NCBI RefSeq assembly: GCF_019331795.1
Contig: NZ_JAHPZL010000007.1
Coordinates: 497,194 to 561,193 of the forward strand
Direction of reading: 5' to 3'
DNA length: 64,000 bases
DNA from: Austwickia sp. TVS 96-490-7B
GTDB lineage: Bacteria > Actinomycetota > Actinomycetes > Actinomycetales > Dermatophilaceae
In this document: positions 1 to 8,567 of the stretch, piece by piece
Layout: the number at the start of each line of letters is the position of its first letter
Position numbering within the stretch: the first letter of the stretch is position 1
The notes under the pieces: generated by a model
Told to the model about the DNA's origin: nothing
Database searches by the model: none
The model's input: the letters and a program-made list of their open reading frames with translations, nothing else
Program-made: the position numbers and the translations under genes

Positions 1-783
1 CGGATTGAGCGCTGGCGCCGGGAACACAAGTGGTCAGCGGCCCGGATCGCCCACGAACTGGCTGCCCAGGGCGTGTGGATCGATCGACGCACCGTCACAC
101 GCCACCTAGCCCGGCTCGGGATCGCACGACGGAAGTTCCTCGATCCCGACGCAACCACGACCCGTGAGCCCTAACCCATCGTCGCCCGCTGGCCAGGGCA
201 CATGATCCACATCGACATCAAGAAGGTCGGAGGGATCCTCGACGGTGGCCGGTGGCGCGCCCACGGACGGGACAGCGCCGCGCATCGCGCCGCCGCTCGG
301 GCCAAGACCACCGGCGCGCGAGGCGGCTACGTCTACCTGCACTCGGCCGTGGACGGGTTCTCCCGCCTGGCCTACACCGAACACCTTCCCGATGAGAAGG
401 GCACCACCGCCGCAGCGTTCCTGACCCGCGCGAAAGCCTGGTTCGCCGCGCACGGGATCAACCACATCCACCGCATCGTCACCGACAACGGGGCCTGCTA
501 CCGCGCCGGTGAGTTCAACCTGATCATCGGCACCGCGACCCGCCATCAATACACCCGGCCCTACACCCCACGACACAACGGCAAGGTCGAGCGGGACAAC
601 CGGATCCTGTCCGAAGAGCTGCTCTACGCCCGCGTCTACACCAGCGAAAACCGAACACGCCAACGCCATCGCGACCCGGAACATGCACTACAACTACCAT
701 CGACCCCACAGCACCGCAGGCGGCCTCCCCCAGCCTCACGCGTCCGCGACGCTGTCACCAACGGCCTGCCCTGCTACAACTAG
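1..783 (+). pseudogene. IS481-type integrase/transposase, cut by the window edge and broken by a stop and two frameshifts
   Basis: Frame 1 encodes an N-terminal helix-turn-helix (residues W-S-A-A-R-I-A-H-E-L onward), reaches an in-frame TAA at 172-174, and continues in the same frame into an integrase core. The DDE residues are visible: HIDIKK, VTDNGACY and HNGKVERDN. Near 640 the frame slips; the family pattern (NMHYNYHRPHS) is then read in another frame until about 735, after which frame 1 resumes with PPPASRVRDAVTN and ends at TAG 781-783. One nonsense codon plus two compensating frameshifts make this a dead copy. The 5' part lies outside the window. IS481 assignment rests on the HTH, the DDE spacing and the C-terminal RPHSTAGGLPP-type motif. 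Confidence 0.8.
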
Positions 784-1278
784 ATCTTCAAAGACGATTG
801 CCATGCCGATGTCGACATCATTTGAAGCGCCTGCCAGCGGATCATCGTCGCCGACTCTGACCCCGATCCACCCATCTGGAAGACGAGGAAGGACTCTCCT
901 GATCGACACCATCACCTGAAGCGACCCGGCAGCCCTAAGCGAGGCCATCCGCGTCAACTGGACACTGAACTATCGCGCCCGCAGCCTCACCTACACCGAC
1001 AGAATCAAGTAGCACCCATACCGATGATTGGGAGGTGCTGAAAATCTCTCCGACGGCAACATAGACAAGAGCGATGCACCGTCATCTGGATCCCACCATT
1101 CCAAAGGTCGCCGTCCACTGCCCACAGCTACTGGTCCAGCTTACAGATGGAACCTCAGAGTAGCTCAACATGCCGCAAGCCTCTGTTAAGCAACGCAATG
1201 AGTACTTTATGGTAGTTTGAATTTCAATGTCTATTCATCAACTCTAAAGGAAAGGAAAAAGATGAAATTGTTGCATTA
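784..1278. other. Intergenic remnant without a recognisable gene
   Basis: About 500 bases between the broken IS481 transposase and the first MITE. All frames are interrupted. GC content falls towards the right as the sequence enters the AT-rich island. I see no RNA gene, terminator or intact open frame here. Confidence 0.5.
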
Positions 1279-1390
1279 GGGCGTTATTCACGAGCGGTTA
1301 GAAGTCGGACGACCCGCCCGTTGCAAGGGCCTGCGACCTGCAGGTTTCCTGACTCTCCTTAAGGGGGTAAAACCCTCGTGAATAACGCCC
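1279..1390. mobile_element. MITE copy 1 (112 bp)
   Basis: Terminal inverted repeats GGGCGTTATTCACGAG and its complement bound a 112-bp element without coding capacity. The element is flanked by a perfect 3-bp target duplication TTA (1276-1278 and 1391-1393). The interior holds a CTGCAG palindrome and matches copies 2-4. Ends and duplication length match the nearby IS5-type element, so that family probably mobilised it. Confidence 0.88.
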
Positions 1391-1465
1391 TTAGTAGCAA
1401 GTATAAAAATACCCATCATTGATCCGATGTCGCATCGATTTCACAAGAAATCGGTTATGGAAAGA

Positions 1466-1577
1466 GGGCGTTATTCACGAGGGTTTCACCCCCTTGAGGA
1501 GAGTCAGGAAACCTGCAGGTCACAGGCCCTTGCAACGGACGGGTCGTCCGACTTCTAATCGCTCGTGAATAACGCCC
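1466..1577. mobile_element. MITE copy 2 (112 bp, inverted relative to copy 1)
   Basis: Same terminal inverted repeats as copy 1, interior in the opposite orientation and only a few substitutions different. The flanking 3-bp duplication is AGA (1463-1465 and 1578-1580). Confidence 0.88.
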
Positions 1578-1621
1578 AGAGAAGTCAATCCAAGAGTTTA
1601 ACTTGTGGAATCAGTTAATAA

Positions 1622-1734
1622 AGGCGTTATTCACGAGGGATTAAACGTCAGGCGACCCACCCGTTGCAAGTGCCTGTGAACTGCAGGTTTCCTGACTTTC
1701 CTCAAGGGGGGTGAACCCTTCGTGAATAACGCCC
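1622..1734. mobile_element. MITE copy 3 (113 bp)
   Basis: Same orientation as copy 1 and more diverged; the first base of the left end is A instead of G. The flanking 3-bp duplication is TAA (1619-1621 and 1735-1737). It lies just upstream of the PadR-like gene, so it may contribute to that gene's leader. Confidence 0.85.
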
Positions 1735-1795
1735 TAATTAGGGGCTGCTTATCTCATCATTCCTACCGTAAACAATAGAAAGGCAAGTGGGCATC

Positions 1796-2110
1796 ATGGA
1801 GAAGGTAAAATCTGATCTGCGGCGTGCAATCCTTCCATTTCTCATATTAAGTCTTCTGAAGGAAAAGCCTTGGTATGCATATGGGGTGGCGCTTCATCTG
1901 CAAAAAATTGCCCCGAATGCGTGCAGGAATTGTGATATCAGTACAGTTTTTACACGCCTCGCAAAGGATGGGCTTATATCTCCAACTAATGGCCCCTCCC
2001 CTCAGGGAAAGTGTCGTTTATATTACCAGATCACGCCAAGTGGGGCCAATGCACTCGAACAGTTTTATGAAGAATTCAACTTATGGCATACTTATGTCAT
2101 GGAAGTTTGA
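1796..2110 (+). CDS. PadR-family winged-helix transcriptional regulator
   Basis: The 104-residue protein has the PadR fold signature: a helix with LRRAILPFLILSLLKEKPWYAYGVALHL, recognition region STVFTRLAKDGLI, and wing residues CRLYYQITPSG. PadR proteins are small dimeric repressors, often responding to phenolics or drugs. I chose ATG 1796 because GAAAGG at 1778-1783 sits about 12 nt upstream; a GTG at 1787 in the same frame would leave only 3 nt. The gene is clearly more AT-rich than the rest of the window and is bracketed by MITEs and an IS, so it was probably acquired with the island. Its target cannot be named; no neighbouring transporter or enzyme survives beside it. Confidence 0.75.
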   Translation: MEKVKSDLRRAILPFLILSLLKEKPWYAYGVALHLQKIAPNACRNCDISTVFTRLAKDGLISPTNGPSPQGKCRLYYQITPSGANALEQFYEEFNLWHTYVMEV

Positions 2111-2247
2111 AGCATTATATATCAGAGATTTATGCCCTTGGTGCAAATCTGAACGGGTGCGTCTCAAGGTCCACTCAGGCAATTGATTTGATCCAGTTCT
2201 CGGCATTCATGAATAACGCTCTAAAGGTTGCAATTATGGGGTGTTTA

Positions 2248-3069
2248 GTGCGTTATTCACGCGGCGTTTCTAGGCTATTCATGGTTGCTGGTCGATTCGG
2301 TAGAGCCCGAGTCGTGTGACCACGGCAATGACGTCGGTGATTTGGGTGAGTCTTCATGGCATCTTCATGGCAGCAGGTGGCGAGTGTTTTTCATTGTTTG
2401 AGGTGGCTGATGGCGTGTTCGCCATGGGGGCGAATGTAGGGGATGCTTTTGTTGTAGCGTTTTCGTGGTCGGCTCATTGTTATCTTTGCTTTTTCTTCAG
2501 TGGTGTCAGTGTGTCATGGGTGGCATAGGCGATGTCTGCAATCCATGGGCTGTGGTGTTCTGTCAGGATGTGTAACTTGCAGGTGAGGTCGAAGGATGCA
2601 GAGCCGTGTCGTACTCCTGGAACTGCTATGGAGGTCGCCAGGAGTTGCCCTTCCAAGATGGAGGCGACCCTGGATGCTCAGGCATTGACAGCGGTGCTTC
2701 CCTGGGAAGGCGACTTTTGTCACTGCTGTTCCTAGGGCTGGGCCGAGACAGTTCGGGACGGAGGTACCGTCGATCAAAATCACTCATCCATCACCAGCGG
2801 CTTCCTCTAGGGAGATAACGGTGAAGGTCAGGGATTCATCGATCACAGGGAGTATCCTGCGGTAGATCCTAGAAGCTGTCGATTGTGAAATGTCCACCAG
2901 ATCAGCAAGGAACATCTGTGACAGATTGTTCCGTAGAAGTTCCAGGATGAGGGTGACTTTCTCTTTGGTTAGCAGCCGATGTTTTTATATATGTGTAAGG
3001 TGACAGGTGTGTATCGGCTGTTTCCTGGGGTGCGGGGCGCGGGTGGCTAGCACCCCAGGAATAACGCAC
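2248..3069 (-). mobile_element. Decayed IS5-family insertion sequence, 822 bp, with TTA target duplication
   Basis: The ends read GTGCGTTATTC inward from both sides (2248 onward, and the complement ending at 3069) and are flanked by TTA at 2245-2247 and 3070-3072. The ends share GCGTTATTC with the MITE termini, and the target duplication is also 3 bp, linking this element to the MITEs. The minus strand between the ends holds a broken transposase. A stray TIR-like end (GAATAACGCTCT) around 2211-2222 suggests an older remnant on the left. Confidence 0.75.
2290..2987 (-). pseudogene. IS5-type transposase, degenerate
   Basis: Read on the minus strand from about 2987, one frame gives an N-terminal helix-turn-helix (KVTLILELL, then DISQSTASRIYRRILPVI), a TGA at 2784-2786, then the start of the DDE domain: VILIDGT (first Asp) and FPGKHRCQCLSIQ. 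After about 2640 the frame is shifted, and a short C-terminal piece resembling HAISHLKQWKTLAT appears in another frame below 2450. The order of motifs fits IS5-family transposases. At least one stop and several frameshifts make it inactive. Confidence 0.7.
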
Positions 3070-3147
3070 TTATCTGATAAAATTTATGTTTGCTTTCTCG
3101 GTGTAATTTTTACTGCCGAGGAGTAAGTGCTCTTTCCCCTGGGCTGA

Positions 3148-3259
3148 GGGTGTTATTTACGAGCGGTGAGACGTCGGGCGACCTGTCCGCTGCAAGAGCC
3201 TGCTACCTGCAGGTCTTCTGGCTCTCCATAAGGGGGTAAATCCCTCGTGAATAACGCCC
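3148..3259. mobile_element. MITE copy 4 (112 bp)
   Basis: Terminal repeats GGGTGTTATTTACGAG (two changes from copy 1) and CTCGTGAATAACGCCC; interior about as diverged as copy 3. The flanking 3-bp duplication is TGA (3145-3147 and 3260-3262). It sits 78 bp from the end of the IS5-type element and marks the right edge of the AT-rich island. Confidence 0.85.
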
Positions 3260-3455
3260 TGAGAAGATTTGCCGTAAAGATATTCCAGGATGCAGGGGTG
3301 GAGTCAGTCGAGAGATGAACGACGTTGTGAAAGACCGGGCCTGGCCGCAGTCGCATGCTGGCCGGTGGGCCATGGGAGTGGCCATGTGCCTACCGTTCGG
3401 GGTGTTCACCATGCTGGGCCTGCGAGGCGGCAGCAATTTGTGGCGCCCCAGGAGT

Positions 3456-3860
3456 TCACCGATCCAGTCGTCGAGGCACTGAGCGCGGCCCGACAACCTC
3501 GACTCCCAATGGGGTGACCCGGGACATCAGTCCCCGATCAGCGGTGGCCACGGTGACGACGACAGCTGGGCCGGCCACGGTGAGAGCTTCACAACAGTTC
3601 ACGATCTCGTCATCGCCGCTGCCAGCCGCGTGCACTGTCTCCACCTTTCCCGCGATACCCGCGTCGACGCCGCTGCGGGCCCGCCCTTCCAGCACTAAAA
3701 CCACTCGGTCATAGGTCAGACGGCCTGCCTCCACCGCAGTTGACACCGCTTGATGCAGACGCCGAGCCGCGCCAGCCCGGTCCCGCCACCAACCGTCCGG
3801 GACAGAACCCATCACGTTGGCGACGTCGACCACTAAGACGTGCTGGCCTCGTCCGGTCAT
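3456..3860 (-). CDS. NYN/YacP-like PIN-fold domain protein
   Basis: The 134-residue protein starts MTGRGQHVLVVDVANVMGS and carries the acidic residues expected of a PIN-like nuclease fold: D in VVDVANV, the GSGDDEIV motif and D in TVATADRG. The WWRDRAGAARRLH block is typical of a conserved actinobacterial family often annotated as NYN-domain or NTP pyrophosphohydrolase. The open frame extends 34 codons further upstream, but the Met at 3860 is where the conserved part begins. The fold implies metal-dependent RNA cleavage; no substrate is known to me. Confidence 0.6.
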   Translation of the reverse strand: MTGRGQHVLVVDVANVMGSVPDGWWRDRAGAARRLHQAVSTAVEAGRLTYDRVVLVLEGRARSGVDAGIAGKVETVHAAGSGDDEIVNCCEALTVAGPAVVVTVATADRGLMSRVTPLGVEVVGPRSVPRRLDR

Positions 3861-4326
3861 CGCAGCACAGCTGGGTCGAGACGAGTGATCTCCACGACAG
3901 GCATGGCTCCATCCTCCGACACGAATGCCACCCTCCCCGCACTGGGTTGCCTCGCCCGGCAAAAGACCTGGTCCGGTGAGATGCGACCAGCTTTAAGCCT
4001 TCACGAAAAAGTCCACGAATGACCCCGCCCCCATCGGATCCGATTTGCGGAGATCGCCACTGATCGGCATTTTGTTGGCATCACGCCAGCAAACGCAGGG
4101 GGGCGGAGCGAAGTCCGACGGCATGTCAACGCCGACACCTCGAACTCGCACCGGGGATTCGCTGGTCGGCAACCGGAAGGACGCGGTGAACGCGCACCTC
4201 GTCAGTGTTCATGCCCGAGATGAACACGGTGTCGCCCCTAGCGTTGGCCACGCCAATGAGCTGGAGGGTCAACCGGAGGAAAGGCCAGACGCGGTATCGG
4301 ATGGAACGCAAGGTGAGACGGTGGCG
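3861..4326. other. Intergenic stretch without a supported gene
   Basis: Between the start of the NYN protein and the stop of the TetR gene. Short open frames exist on both strands, but none shows family motifs or a convincing ribosome binding site. I see nothing definite here; it may hold the promoter of the NYN gene. Confidence 0.4.
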
Positions 4327-4917
4327 TCAGCTCGTCGTCACCAGGGGAGCAATCATTAGCAGGAAATCCTGCGCCGTCGACTCCGGGAGCAAATTCGGGT
4401 CCAGAGCGGCCACCGTCGCTGTCCCGCAAAGCCAGGCCAAGACATGCCCTGCAAGGTCCGGGGCGTGCTCTGACCACGACGGCTCCGAGGAACGCCGAAA
4501 TAACGCCTCGCATCTGGCGTGCCAGGCCATCAAAGTGCCTGTCGGGACGGTCAATCCATCAGTGATAGACAGCGTGGGATGGAGTGTCAGTGACATGACG
4601 TCGCGGAATTGCCGGTCGCAGCGCAGCGCCTTCACCCACCGGTCCAGAAATAGCGCCAGGCGATGGGGCAATGGAGCATCAATGGCGAAGACCTCCCACG
4701 GGGCTTCAGCCAGCGACATCCAGTAATGGTCGACTACTTCGTCGTACAGCGATCTTTTGTCCTGAAAGTGGTGGTAGACGGCGCCGCGGGTGACTCCGGC
4801 GAGCGCGGCGACGTCGGCGAGGCGGGTCGGTCCGTAGCCGTCACGGGCGAAGACACTCAATCCTGCTGCGAGGATGTCGAGCCGGGTTTGTGCGGTGAGT
4901 TCCGCTGTGCGCCTCAT
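4327..4917 (-). CDS. TetR-family transcriptional regulator
   Basis: The 196-residue protein has the TetR DNA-binding domain at its N-terminus: TRLDILAAGLSVFARDGYGPTRLADVAALAGVTRGAVYHHFQDKRSLYDEV, followed by a helical ligand-binding domain. I start it at ATG 4917 (MRRTAELTAQ); the longer open frame adds a Pro-rich stretch not typical of the family. It is transcribed divergently from the GH5 endoglycoceramidase gene, and a perfect 7-3-7 inverted repeat lies between them at 5057-5073. The likely role is repression of itself and of the GH5 gene. The inducer is unknown. Confidence 0.85.
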   Translation of the reverse strand: MRRTAELTAQTRLDILAAGLSVFARDGYGPTRLADVAALAGVTRGAVYHHFQDKRSLYDEVVDHYWMSLAEAPWEVFAIDAPLPHRLALFLDRWVKALRCDRQFRDVMSLTLHPTLSITDGLTVPTGTLMAWHARCEALFRRSSEPSWSEHAPDLAGHVLAWLCGTATVAALDPNLLPESTAQDFLLMIAPLVTTS

Positions 4918-5056
4918 GGTTTCAAACCTACCGTTGCGCTGAGCGGGGGTTCCGAGGGTCGGCGGCGGGGTGGCAGTGCCCGGCTGGTTGTCGGGTGTTG
5001 GCGCGCTGCGTCGAGTCAATCGGCGTACGTCGGTGCCGGTCGTCGACGCTGAAGGT

Positions 5057-5073
5057 CACGTGTTGGACACGTG
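5057..5073. promoter_or_regulatory. Candidate TetR operator
   Basis: Perfect inverted repeat CACGTGT-TGG-ACACGTG, 7-bp arms and 3-bp spacer, in the TetR/GH5 divergent intergenic region and 60 bp upstream of the GH5 start. The size fits a TetR dimer site. That this TetR binds here is inference. Confidence 0.55.
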
Positions 5074-5133
5074 CCCATGACGGGTGAGTCACACCCCCCC
5101 TGTCAGGGGTGCTCGGTCAATACGATCGGTGCC

Positions 5134-6687
5134 ATGAAGGCGCCCCTAGCCGTGCTCGTCGCCGGCACACTCATGTCTCCTCTGCCCGCCGCTGCTGTCG
5201 GGTCCGCCCCCTCGCTCACCTCGATCCCTGCCGCCGTCTCGGCCGCCGCGGCATCAGCAGCTGCCACGCCGATCGCCGCGGCACCGGCCGCTGCCGCTGG
5301 GGCCGCCCGGTGGGGCACTGCTGGCCGGTGGATCACCGATGAGCAAGGTCGAGTCGTCATCACCCACGGTGTCAACGAGGTGGAGAAAAACAGCCCGTTT
5401 GCGCCTGATGCGGTCGGTTTTGATGAGGAGGACGCCAAGTTCCTCCAGCAGCAGGGATTCACCAGTGTCCGGTTGGGGACCATCTGGGCTGGAGTTGAGC
5501 CGAAGCCTGGCCAGTTCGACGACGCCTACCTGGCGCGGATTAAGCGCACCGTGGACATGCTGCACCGGCACGGGATTGCTTCTCTGCTGGACTTCCACCA
5601 GGACATGGTCAATCCCAAGTTCCAGGGGAACGGCTGGCCTGACTGGGCGGTCCTCGACGGTGGCGCGCCGAACGTCATCAAAGCGGGATTCCCCGGCAAC
5701 TACTTCCTCAACATGGGTGTGAAGAACTCGTACGAGAGTTTCATGAACGACAAACCGGCATCTGACGGGGTCGGTATCGCCACCCATTACGCCAAAGCGT
5801 GGGCGCACACGGCGGCGTACTTTAAGGGCACCCCCGGGGTGATGGGTTTTGACCTGTACAACGAGCCGTTCCCTGGCCACGACTACCTGGGCTGCATCAT
5901 GCGCGTCGACGGTTGTCCCGCGCAGGACGCGAAGCTGTCTGCGGTGCAGCAAAAGTCGATCGACGCGATCCGTGCGGTCGACCCGGCCACCACGATTTAT
6001 TACGAGCCGATGCAGTTCTTCAACATCGCCAAACCCACGAATGTGGCGGTCAAGGGCAAGAACCTCGCGTTTTCCTTCCACGACTACTGCACTAACCAGG
6101 CCGTGTTCAAGAACTACTACGGGTGCAAGTCGCCGGACCGGAAGGTCTTCGAGAACGCCGAGCAGCAGTACCGCAAGCACGACCACGCTTTGCTGATGAC
6201 CGAATTCGGTGCGATCACCGCTAAAGACGTGTTGCACGCTCAGACGAACCTGGCGATGGAAAATCGGGTCGGCTACCAGTACTGGGCCTACACCGGTGGC
6301 GACCCCACCACAGCTGGTCCGGGCAACGAGCAGGCCTTGGTCTTTGACACGAAGAAGCCCCCGACGGGCAACAACGTCGACTGGAAGAAACTCGAAGCGA
6401 TCGCCGTGCCTCATCCCGACCGGGTCGCAGGTGTCCCGGGACGGTATGGCTACGACCGCAACACCAAGACCTTCACTATGAAGTGGGTGGCAGATAAAGC
6501 CACCAGCGGGGTCTTCGGGGCCGGATCGATCACTACGGTGCGGATCCCCGCTATCGCCATGCCAAAGGGCTACACCATCAAAGCAACTGGTGCGAAGGTG
6601 GTGTCCAAGCCGGATGCTCCGACGGTCGAATTGGCCTGGGAGAAGGGCGTGACGGCGGCTGAGGTGACCATCGTCGCGAAGCGCTGA
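5134..6687 (+). CDS. Secreted GH5 endoglycoceramidase-like glycosidase
   Basis: This 517-residue secreted enzyme has an N-terminal signal peptide (MKAPLAVLVAGTLMSPLPAAA) and an Ala-rich linker to about residue 55. The catalytic (beta/alpha)8 barrel of the endoglycoceramidase type follows, ending in a C-terminal beta domain. The acid/base Glu244 is in FDLYNEPFPG and the nucleophile Glu357 in LMTEFGA; VNEVEKNSPFAP and DFHQDM are further family motifs. Endoglycoceramidases release the intact glycan from glycosphingolipids, leaving ceramide; related GH5 enzymes act on steryl glycosides, so the substrate is inferred. Met at 5134 is chosen because the signal peptide begins there. A divergent TetR gene and its candidate operator suggest induction by a lipid or glycolipid. 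Confidence 0.85.
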   Translation: MKAPLAVLVAGTLMSPLPAAAVGSAPSLTSIPAAVSAAAASAAATPIAAAPAAAAGAARWGTAGRWITDEQGRVVITHGVNEVEKNSPFAPDAVGFDEEDAKFLQQQGFTSVRLGTIWAGVEPKPGQFDDAYLARIKRTVDMLHRHGIASLLDFHQDMVNPKFQGNGWPDWAVLDGGAPNVIKAGFPGNYFLNMGVKNSYESFMNDKPASDGVGIATHYAKAWAHTAAYFKGTPGVMGFDLYNEPFPGHDYLGCIMRVDGCPAQDAKLSAVQQKSIDAIRAVDPATTIYYEPMQFFNIAKPTNVAVKGKNLAFSFHDYCTNQAVFKNYYGCKSPDRKVFENAEQQYRKHDHALLMTEFGAITAKDVLHAQTNLAMENRVGYQYWAYTGGDPTTAGPGNEQALVFDTKKPPTGNNVDWKKLEAIAVPHPDRVAGVPGRYGYDRNTKTFTMKWVADKATSGVFGAGSITTVRIPAIAMPKGYTIKATGAKVVSKPDAPTVELAWEKGVTAAEVTIVAKR

Positions 6688-6697
6688 CCTGCGTCAT

Positions 6698-6739
6698 CAT
6701 CGGTGGCTTTGCCGGTTCACCCCGACAAGGCCACCGATG
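6698..6739 (+). terminator. Terminator after the GH5 gene
   Basis: Inverted repeat CATCGGTGG ... CCACCGATG with further pairing towards the loop, starting 11 bp after the GH5 stop codon. Confidence 0.65.
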
Positions 6740-7004
6740 GTTGACCAACTTGACTGATTCTTGAACAGCTGTTGACGAGGCCGGGATGTGACTGGCCCCG
6801 TGCGTGTCGATGAGAACGGTGTACGGCAGACAGGGGGCCGGTCGGGGGACCGGAACGGGGAGTCGCCGTCCACGGGGTCGGTCGTGGAGACCGGATGGGG
6901 GGCTGTGGTGTGGGGCCACGGGGTGCGGAAAGTGGGGACGGGGAAAACAGGGGAAGGGGAATTGGGGGAGGGGAATGACGTGGATCGGGGACGGACGCCG
7001 GGGA

Positions 7005-7442
7005 CTAGCGGGTCCCGGCGTCCGGATCCACGCTGGCCAGACTTTCCAGCACGGGCAGAGCAGCAGCCAATGTGGCTTGATCTGCGGGGGAGAGCTCACG
7101 CACTCGGTCATGGAGCACTTGAAGCCGGTTACCGCGTCGCGAGTCCAACATGGACCGTCCATTGTCGGTGGCAGTCACCAGATGCGCCCGCCGGTCTGCG
7201 GGATCAGTGGTGCGTTCGACCAGCCCAGCGGACTCTAGAGTCGCCAAAACTCGCGTCGTTGACGGCGCTGAGATTCCTTCGAGTTCCGCGAGTCGTCCCG
7301 GCCGGATCGGTCCTTCGGCCAACAGCGTGGACAGCGCGGAAAACCCGCCATGACCCAGCGGGGTCGGTGGCGCAGCTCGTCGGACAGACCGGGTGATCCG
7401 TCCCAGGGCGACATACAAGCGGGCACCGATGTCCTCGGTCAT
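7005..7442 (-). CDS. MarR-family transcriptional regulator
   Basis: The 145-residue protein has the MarR winged helix: LTQ-like helix region GGFSALSTLLAEGPIRPGRLAELEG, recognition helix ISAPSTTRVLATLESAGLVERT, and the wing D-P-A-D-R-R-A-H-L-V-T. The start ATG 7442 is supported by AGGAGGT about 10 nt upstream; the frame is open further upstream but without such a site. It is divergent from the folP2 operon with 261 bp between them, so it may control that operon. The ligand is unknown. Confidence 0.85.
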   Translation of the reverse strand: MTEDIGARLYVALGRITRSVRRAAPPTPLGHGGFSALSTLLAEGPIRPGRLAELEGISAPSTTRVLATLESAGLVERTTDPADRRAHLVTATDNGRSMLDSRRGNRLQVLHDRVRELSPADQATLAAALPVLESLASVDPDAGTR

Positions 7443-7703
7443 AGGGGCAGCGACCTCCTGGGCATAGCGGTGCCCGGCCCGCGCGCGATTCACGCTCGAG
7501 ATCCATGTCAGGGCACCAGGTGCAACGGGGTAAGGGTAACTGTCGCACCTGAATTGGGAAGACCCTGGGGGCTGAGTAGACAACTGTGCACCCCAGAGCG
7601 CCACGCCGAGGACCAGATGCACCCCGCCCCGGATAAATCTGAGACGGTTAGGGGCAGACCGGCACCACCGCAGACCGGCCATCCCGCACCGAGGAGATGA
7701 CGG

Positions 7704-8567
7704 GTGACCCTACGACTGGGACGACACCACTTCGACGACGACACCCCCCTGATCATGGCCATCGTCAACCGCACCCCAGACTCCTTCTACGATCGCGGAG
7801 CCACCTGGGCCGATGACGCAGCCTATGCGCGCGTCAGCCAGGTCATTGCCGAAGGGGCACAGATCGTCGACATCGGTGGCGTCAAAGCAGGCCCAGGCGC
7901 CGCAGTCGATCCCGCCGAGGAACAAGCTCGAGTCGTCGACCTCGTCGCCCGCATCCGCACCGAGTATCCGCAGGTGGTCATCTCAGTCGACACCTGGCGC
8001 GCTGAGGTCGCCGACGCTGTCTGCCACGCCGGAGCAGACCTCATCAACGATGCCTGGGGTGGAGCCGACCCCGACCTGGTGCACGTCGCCGCAACCCACG
8101 ACGTCGCCCTGGTATGCACCCACACCGGCGGAATGACTCCACGCACCGCGCCCTACCGAGTGACCTACGACGACGTTGTCGCGGATGTCATCACCGCCAC
8201 CACCAGCTACGCCCACCGCGCCCTCGCCGCCGGAGTCGCCCGCGAGTCCCTCCTGATCGATCCAGCCCACGACTTCGGCAAAACCACCTTCCACTCCCTC
8301 GAAATCACTCGACGACTCAACGAACTCGTCGCCACCGGATGGCCAGTCCTGGTCTCCTTGTCACACAAAGACTTCATCGGGGAAACCCTGGATGCCGCGC
8401 TCGACGACCGGCTCCTCGGCACCCTCGCCGCCACCACCGCCTGCGCGCTCGCCGGCGCTCGCGTCTACCGTGTCCACGACGTCCCACCGACCCTGCAGAC
8501 GCTCGACATGGCCTGGTCCATCGCTGGACGCCGACCCCCTGCCCGGGCAATTCGAGGACTGGAATGA
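7704..8567 (+). CDS. folP2: Dihydropteroate synthase homologue, FolP2 type
   Basis: The 287-residue protein has the pterin-binding TIM barrel: IMAIVNRTPDSFYDRG, QIVDIGGVKAGPG, VISVDTWRAEVA, GADLINDAWGG and LIDPAHDFGKTTFHSLE. The motifs PDSFYD and HDFGK are those of mycobacterial FolP2 rather than the true folate enzyme FolP1 (PDSFSDGG). FolP2 of Mycobacterium is reported to lack dihydropteroate synthase activity, so folate synthesis should not be assumed. Start GTG 7704 follows GAGGAG at 7691-7696. Its stop overlaps the start of the next gene (ATGA at 8564), showing translational coupling to the LigB-like protein. Confidence 0.8.
   Translation: MTLRLGRHHFDDDTPLIMAIVNRTPDSFYDRGATWADDAAYARVSQVIAEGAQIVDIGGVKAGPGAAVDPAEEQARVVDLVARIRTEYPQVVISVDTWRAEVADAVCHAGADLINDAWGGADPDLVHVAATHDVALVCTHTGGMTPRTAPYRVTYDDVVADVITATTSYAHRALAAGVARESLLIDPAHDFGKTTFHSLEITRRLNELVATGWPVLVSLSHKDFIGETLDAALDDRLLGTLAATTACALAGARVYRVHDVPPTLQTLDMAWSIAGRRPPARAIRGLE

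Noticed and set aside
1279-3259. The repeated ~112-bp units as a CRISPR array or REP elements
   Set aside because: Copies occur in both orientations, have inverted-repeat ends and individual 3-bp target duplications; there are no regular spacers.
4045-4359. 104-codon plus-strand frame before the TetR gene
   Set aside because: It overlaps the 3' end of the TetR gene and has no recognisable domain.
5254-6414. 386-codon minus-strand frame opposite the first GH5 gene
   Set aside because: Antisense shadow of a gene with clear catalytic motifs; the translated sequence is low-complexity Val/Arg-rich.
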